Shown here piece by piece: positions 19,800-24,865 of a DNA stretch of 24,865 bases. This DNA comes from Fragilaria crotonensis (taxonomy: Eukaryota; Bacillariophyta; Fragilariophyceae; Fragilariales; Fragilariaceae), in the NCBI GenBank assembly GCA_022925895.1, contig JAKSYS010000794.1, positions 1 to 24,865 on the forward strand, read 5' to 3'. How positions within the stretch are numbered: position 1 is the first letter of the stretch; every line of letters starts with the position of its first letter. The notes beneath the pieces are model-generated. The model had not been told where the DNA came from, did no database searches, and saw nothing but the letters and a program-made list of their open reading frames with translations. The position numbers and the translations under genes are program-made.

Positions 19800-20800
19800 G
19801 CATGAATATTTGATCATTTCAATACCACATTCAGTGCGGAGATTGATTGATTCCAGACCACCCATTGAGACTGGCCCAAAACGAATTGCCCTTGGTAATT
19901 TTCGCTTATCCCCAGACATGGTAGTGTGTTAGGTAGTATTATCTTGGACTGTACTGTGTCACAGCACTCCTCTTCATCACTTGCAATAGCAGGAAGTGAA
20001 TACCGCATCGGGAGAGTATACACTCCGATATCTGATGTCGTTAAACGCGGCCGGAGACTTCAAATGTCGCGAGTATCATGTGTCTGCCTTTTCTTTAACT
20101 ATCAGCCATGTAGTGAGACAAGTTCCTCAATGCTGATTGATAAACTCCGAGTATCCGCGATGGTCTAGCAGCTATCGAGAGAATGTGGTGGAATATTTGT
20201 GACGTCTTTTGTCAATCCATTTGGAAGAGTAATCCCAGGATCGTCATCCGAAACTTCCATCTCTCCAATCCCAGAAAAACACGAACCGCAAACATTTGGT
20301 GAGATTAAAAGACCCACTTGAAAAAGGGAGTAGTAACTTCTCCAATGTTTGTGCTGCTGTCTCCAGACCGTTAATTAACTCTTCAAATCTTTTTTGTTCC
20401 TTCATCGGTTATGCCTAACGCAGTGTCATCAACGAAGGCATCCACTACTAGTCTTCGTTGTTCTAGGGTTCCATCATAGGACCGAAAACTGATTCGGTCT
20501 GGTGCTACTTGATCAAGTGTATTCAGTGAGATCACCACCAATCATAGCAAAATGGATGGTGAGGCACCACTCCCTCGACCAGCAGTCCTCAAAAGTGGTG
20601 CAAAAGGTGCGCCTGAATGTGAGGTCTCCGAGATGCTGTGTACAGTTTTGGCGGTATGGTTCATTATTTCTAGGGACTTGGCATGTGATTGTATAGCTTG
20701 ACATGGCATTCCGCATCGTTGCGCTGCCATCATTCCCAAGGCTACAATAAGAATGCGATCAAAACATGCTGGTGCCACATCGTCACTGTCAAATCAAGCA
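19800..20800 (-). pseudogene. Decayed reverse-transcriptase fragment
   Basis: Minus-strand translation shows RT core motifs in order. Motif A reads FDSDDVAPACFDRI (about 20793-20752). It is followed by RCGMP, MNHTAKTVH and GRGSGASPSI (motif B-like), then LNTLDQVAPDRISFRSYDG and motif C DAFVDDTALG (FVDD codons 20436-20425). Motifs A and C share one frame, interrupted by a TGA near 20542. After motif C the frame shifts to ETAAQTLEKLL..SGSFNLTKC. A further open piece (20023-19814) reads RYSLPAIASDEEECCDTVQS and is consistent with a downstream part of the same polyprotein. I associate this RT type with retroelements common in diatom genomes, from memory of the family's style. It has stops, frameshifts and no visible ends, so it is old and inactive. 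Confidence 0.7.
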
Positions 20801-21423
20801 TAGTTGAGTTTCAATACTCACACGTGTTGGCTGCAAGCTGATTCAGCATGATCACATCCATAGCGGTGGCCAGATGAGGAGGATGCATGTTGATCTGTAT
20901 TCTTCTTTCCACCATGAGACACTGCAGATGATGGCTTTGCTGACATTTTGGTTCTGATACTTTTAGCTTCCCGAAAGCAGTGGATGGAATCCTAGAAGCA
21001 GTCAGTACAAACTGCTGTGGAGAACACCTAGTACTGTTTACTCATTTGCCATGCCAAGCACCTGGTACAATGCCCTTGTTTGAGAAGGTACTGCCTATAG
21101 TGGTTATGATGCTGCACTGGACAGTCTGAAGCATTAAGCAATGGGTCAAACATCCCACAATGTCTGGATGGCAGCCACAACACCATCCGAAAGACCTATC
21201 AATTGAATGTGAGTAGTTGTTTTTTCATGAACTGGCTGGCAATCGTCAATCGTGCCTCACCATCCAAGATGTGATGGATACAGCTGCCTGGGAGGGTTGG
21301 AGGGTCAATAGGCCACTATTCAAGTGACATATTGGTGAAAATGATGCCAGAGATTCATTTGGTAATTCAACTGGAGTATTACTGAGTATTAACGCATTGC
21401 GGTAGTAGAGAGTAGACTATAGA
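20801..21423. other. Gene-free interval upstream of the decayed RT
   Basis: I see no intact gene. A minus-strand reading near 21124-21040 gives CPVQHHNHYRQYLLKQGHC and then TRC, which might be a zinc-knuckle remnant of the RT element's upstream part. The evidence is weak. Confidence 0.3.
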
Positions 21424-21749
21424 GTACTCATTTCTGCAGTTTGGTCTTCAATGCATCATGGTAAGGACTGAGTTGCTTGTGAGTGAAATGGTGAACTGGC
21501 TGCTGGCTTGGTTACATTCCAGTACTACGGCTGGTACTTCGAGTAGCTGGTACAGTCAACTCGGAGTACGGTGTAGCTCAGTAAACCAGTATCATACTGC
21601 AATAAAAGGACAACTAGTACTAGTAGTAGCACAACTTATTAGCTATGATAGTACTGTAGGAGTACTTTTTCTCGGCGTGGCTCGGAGTGCAAGTACTGTT
21701 GACAATTAGTTCCGGTAGGTGGTATTCCAGTACAAGTACCCCATGGTAC
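21424..21749. promoter_or_regulatory. Cluster of twelve GTAC motifs
   Basis: GTAC occurs at 21424, 21522, 21534, 21550, 21566, 21617, 21651, 21662, 21693, 21730, 21736 and 21746. That is twelve in 326 bp, where about one is expected by chance. Nine are AGTAC and three are GGTAC. The cluster ends about 250 bp before the RanBP1 start codon. GTAC is the core of copper-response elements bound by SBP-domain factors in green algae. Whether diatoms use it is unknown to me. A decayed microsatellite-like sequence is the alternative. Confidence 0.5.
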
Positions 21750-21999
21750 CCTGTAGAGCGTATGGTCGTCCGGCAGAATTACATACATTTCGTCTGTTAT
21801 TCACCCCTTCGGCACTCTGTGATCCTCTTCGCCCGGTCCAGCGCAGCGCGCAGCACGGCCTTGGACGTTGTAATCATACAAATGGACAGACGGTGCGGGC
21901 ATTCTGGTCGCACTGCGCGCCATCAGCATTTGTCCCGCATAAAATTATTAGGATCATTATTAATCCAGACACGCGGCTGACTAGGTGACCGATTCCACG

Positions 22000-22968
22000 A
22001 TGAGTGAAGTTGAAGAAACGACGGAGAATCCAACGACGGAAGAGGGTGCTGAAGATGAACCCGTGAAGGAAGAGGAAAGCACGGCAACCTTTGAGCCAGT
22101 GGTAAGTCTATTCTTGGTAGTTGTCGAAGACACTACTCACCATACTCATCAAAATTCGACGGGCGTCCGCGCTTGTAGGATTTATGTAGGAACTGGTACA
22201 TGTATGTACCATGTTGATTTCATTGACGACTTTATTGCTATGGAATGCGTCCTTGATGTTACTCAACGTCCACATCTGCCTGTTTCTAATTTTTCTTTCT
22301 ATATGCATAGGTCAAGCTTGAGGAAGTCGAAGTCAAAAGTGGAGAAGAGGACGAGGTGAGTGACCCGTGTTGGGTCAAGAATGCCACGTTCGATCATTTG
22401 AAATGCCGGACGTATGATGCATTGCATTATGAATTGAATGCACTAAAACTGACGCGCCGCTTTACAGGAAGTTGTAATTGGCCTTCGAGCGAAGCTTTTC
22501 ATCTTTGGAGAGACTCTGCTCGATAAAGGAAGTGGCAAGAAATCGTGGAAAGAGCGAGGTATCGGAGAAATTCGTATCCTTCGTCATAGAGAACACCAAG
22601 GTCTTCGTGTCTTGATGCGACAGGAGAAGACAATGAAAGTGATCGTCAACCATGCGCTGGATCCTAGGATTGCGCTAGAGCCAAATGCGGGATCGGACAG
22701 GTCTTGGGTTTGGTCTGCCTTCGATTTTGCGGAAGGTGTGCTGACAGAGACAGTCTTTGCTATTCGTTTCGCTGACTCCGACATTGCAAACCAGTTCAAA
22801 GAAAAATTTATCGAGTGCCAAAAGGAGATGGAAACGCTGCTCGCTGGAGAAGACAAACCAAGTGCAGATGGAGGTGCCGCAGCTGATGACGCTGCTGCAG
22901 CGCTTGCTGGGCTGAAAACTAACGACGATGCTGACGCTGATGACGACGACGACAGCGTCGATGTTTAA
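22000..22968 (+). CDS. RANBP1: Ran-binding protein 1 (RanBD1 domain), three exons
   Basis: This is a 215-residue protein after splicing. Exon 1 is 22000-22101 (MSEVEETTENP...TFEPV) and exon 2 is 22311-22355 (VKLEEVEVKSGEEDE). Exon 3 is 22468-22968. Introns are 22102-22310 (GTAAGT..ATAG) and 22356-22467 (GTGAGT..ACAG), both in phase 0, so exon joining is clean. Exon 3 carries the family hallmarks: LRAKLFIF, KSWKERGIGEIRIL, RVLMRQEKTMKV, then NAGSDRSWVWSAFDFAEG and FAIRFADSDIANQFKEKF. The protein binds RanGTP in the cytoplasm and helps RanGAP release and hydrolyse it after nuclear export. The N-terminus is acidic and the C-terminus ends in an Asp run. The ATG at 22000 is preferred because the frame before it has only non-ATG codons. 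It converges on the LMBR1-type gene, with 53 bp between stops. Confidence 0.95.
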
Positions 22969-23021
22969 CATATATACTCTCGTAGATAAAAATGTTAGAT
23001 TACTCCGTACTATTCAACCCC

Positions 23022-24836
23022 TCAAACTATGCCATTTGACAAATCTCCGCTAGAACTCTGTGTCGACAATGGTTCGCTTCCATTCCGGATGCCGGACCGG
23101 CGAAGTAATGTGATGCCTTCGTTGACCTTGTTTTCAAGGGTTTCTTGGTCGCCTAACAGAATTGCATCCTCGTGGTCGATGCGAAGGAGGGCAAGAAGAC
23201 GTGCGTAACCATCACACAGGGTAAACCCGCACAGTGCCAAGATTAAAAGCGGTGCGTAGATTGAGAAATTAGTGCCGAAGAATGGAACCGTTTCCATGTT
23301 GCTCATAACATGAGCGAAAGCACAGTCAGTCGACGAAGTATCATATTTAATCCTGCATTTTGCAAAAAAAGTCAGCGGTTGCGTCATTGCATCACATTCA
23401 ACCGATGGGACTTACATGAATAGATAGTTGTATCCCAATGGAAATTGCATGCGAACCAAGTATTGAGCGTTGAAAACCAACGCGATACCGGAGCTCATCA
23501 TACGTCCACGCAGCTTGTAGGGCCCAAACAGGCTGAGCTTGAAAAGGCTGCTGTAAACACATATGGACATGTACAGAAAGGGGATCAAAGCCGACAATTG
23601 AAAGAGCATCCCTCGCGTCTCGTCGAACCATCGCAACAACCAAGCAAATGGCGAGGCATTGAAGGGGAGCCACAATGTCGCTTCTGACCACAGCACCATG
23701 CCAGATAAAACTGCACACATCATCGCCAAAACTCTGATGCATGGATTCCGCAGACAACTCAGCCAGACATGTCGCATATAAGACGATATGTTTGCCAAGC
23801 AAATTGCGAACTTTGGGTCAGCGTCGGAGTTCGATTGTATACGTGCGATGATGGGGCCTTCGGTCAGCTCAGCATAGAATTCGCTCCTCTTAACAACTGA
23901 AAGCCAACGCTGTTCCGCCGACAAAACCTCATTTTGAGCATGTTGAAGTCGGCGATTAAGTTTGGCCAGGCATTCAATAGTAGGAAAGCCTTCGTCCGAA
24001 ACTGCGGCAGAATGACTTTCTTGGCGTCGTTGGCCAGTTGTTCGTCGGCGTTGCAACTCGGGAGACAGGACTGCAGTGGTCTTGCGTAAGGTTAACAATT
24101 TGTCGACACATCGTGCATAATGGTGATCCAAGGTTCGCATGCGACTGCCGTTCTGTTCGTACTCTCCGATGCGTGCGGCTGTGTTGTCAATCATAGCCTC
24201 GCAATCTTGCAAGTCCCAAACCGCTTCAAAAAGATGCTCATCCGCATTTGAGGCAATTATTTGAGTTCGTCTCAATTCCATGGCAGGATCAGCCTGACGC
24301 CAAAGTTTCCTTGGTAGGTCCACTAATCCGTATCCTAGCAAGAGCGACACCAACAAAAGACCGTATGTATTACCGATCGCCATGAGAACAGGAACAACAT
24401 GCCACGAATGTAACTGAATGACCATGAAAGCAACGCCTAATACTCCAAGCACAAGGAGCACGAGATATCCCTGAATTGCAGCTCTGCATCCAGCTTGAAG
24501 GCGTGACCGAAACGTGAAGTGACCACTTAGAAGCGCTTCACGGATAAGTGGTAACAGGAAAAATCCGAGAAGAAACGTTGTCCAGTAAGTTATCTGCCAA
24601 GGGCCATAGGTTGCATTGGGGTGGATCTTCTGGTCGTAATCAGCATCGTAGACGGTTGTGATCGTCAAGTCAACTGGCAACAATGCCACTCCAGCGAATC
24701 CAAGACCGAAGCTTAACACCACAAAGACCTTGATAGAGAAGCTAGTACTGGGGCTGGCAAAGTGACAAACTAGAAAGGCTGACAGAAGAAACAGAGCAAG
24801 GAGAAGAAGGAGCAGGAATTCGGTGGGAAGGTCCAT
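23022..24836 (-). CDS. LMBR1-domain membrane protein (LMBD2-like), two exons
   Basis: Exon 1 runs from the ATG at 24836 to 23416 and exon 2 from 23352 to 23022. The 63-bp intron (23415-23353) starts GTAAGT and ends TGCAG. Joining restores NYLFMIKYDTSSTDCAFAHV, giving about 584 residues. The N-terminus is hydrophobic (FLLLLLLALFLLSAFLVCHF), followed by a second helix and the family signature LLPVDLTIT at about 52-60. More membrane helices lie around 83-102, 121-140 and 148-170. A long soluble loop with coiled-coil character (about 175-345) follows, and then further helices near 362-380 and 412-435. A last one lies in exon 2 (FSIYAPLLILALCGFTLC). LMBD2 proteins are multi-pass membrane proteins whose role is poorly defined, with links to GPCR signalling in animals. 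This copy is somewhat shorter than animal LMBRD2. It has no frame breaks. Confidence 0.9.
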
Positions 24837-24865
24837 GGTGGATGATCACAGAAAATAGGCTACTA

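Noticed and set aside
1..24865. tRNA or rRNA genes
   Set aside because: No cloverleaf with A/B-box sequences and no rRNA-like conserved stretch was recognised by eye. A covariance-model scan would be needed to exclude small RNAs.

Overview
The window looks like nuclear DNA of a stramenopile alga, most likely a diatom. The evidence is spliceosomal introns of 63-209 bp with GT..AG ends, a Pro/Ser/Asp-rich secreted membrane protein of a diatom-like style, reverse-transcriptase remnants of a kind I associate with diatom genomes, and a mix of DIRS-type and CMC-type transposons. Species assignment is inference. Three ordinary host genes are present: a secreted/transmembrane repeat protein (6795-8039, +), a RanBP1-type Ran-binding protein (22000-22968, +, three exons) and an LMBR1-domain (LMBD2-like) membrane protein (24836-23022, -, two exons). 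The last two are tail to tail, 53 bp apart. The rest is mostly mobile DNA.

Region 1 (185-6617) is a nearly complete tyrosine-recombinase retrotransposon of the DIRS order, read on the minus strand as gag - RT/RNase H - tyrosine recombinase. It has the split direct repeats of PAT/Ngaro-like elements: A1 (6347-6617), coding region, B1 (675-883), A2 (409-678), B2 (185-394). The B1/A2 junction reproduces the joined outer ends, which share ACGG. The repeat copies are nearly identical, so the insertion is recent. It lies 178 bp upstream of the ATG of the secreted-protein gene.

Region 2 (about 9580-19070) looks like one large DNA transposon with three genes between AT-rich arms: an uncharacterised charged nuclear-type protein (11513-9941, -), a protein whose C-terminus has an H-x-D...H arrangement and may be a 2-oxoglutarate/Fe(II) dioxygenase-like enzyme (12602-15102, +), and a CACTA/Plavaka/KDZ-like DDE transposase with an N-terminal zinc finger (18536-15177, -). 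A transposase paired with a dioxygenase-like protein recalls the TET/JBP-bearing KDZ transposons of fungi. It is the best candidate here for an undescribed system.

Region 3 (about 19800-20800) holds an old, decayed reverse-transcriptase fragment. A dense cluster of GTAC motifs (21424-21749) lies just upstream of the RanBP1 gene.

A pattern runs through the window: every young mobile-element gene is broken by small frameshifts, most of them explained by one missing base in a homopolymer, while the three host genes are intact. Uncorrected long-read sequencing errors in repeats explain this at least as well as natural decay.
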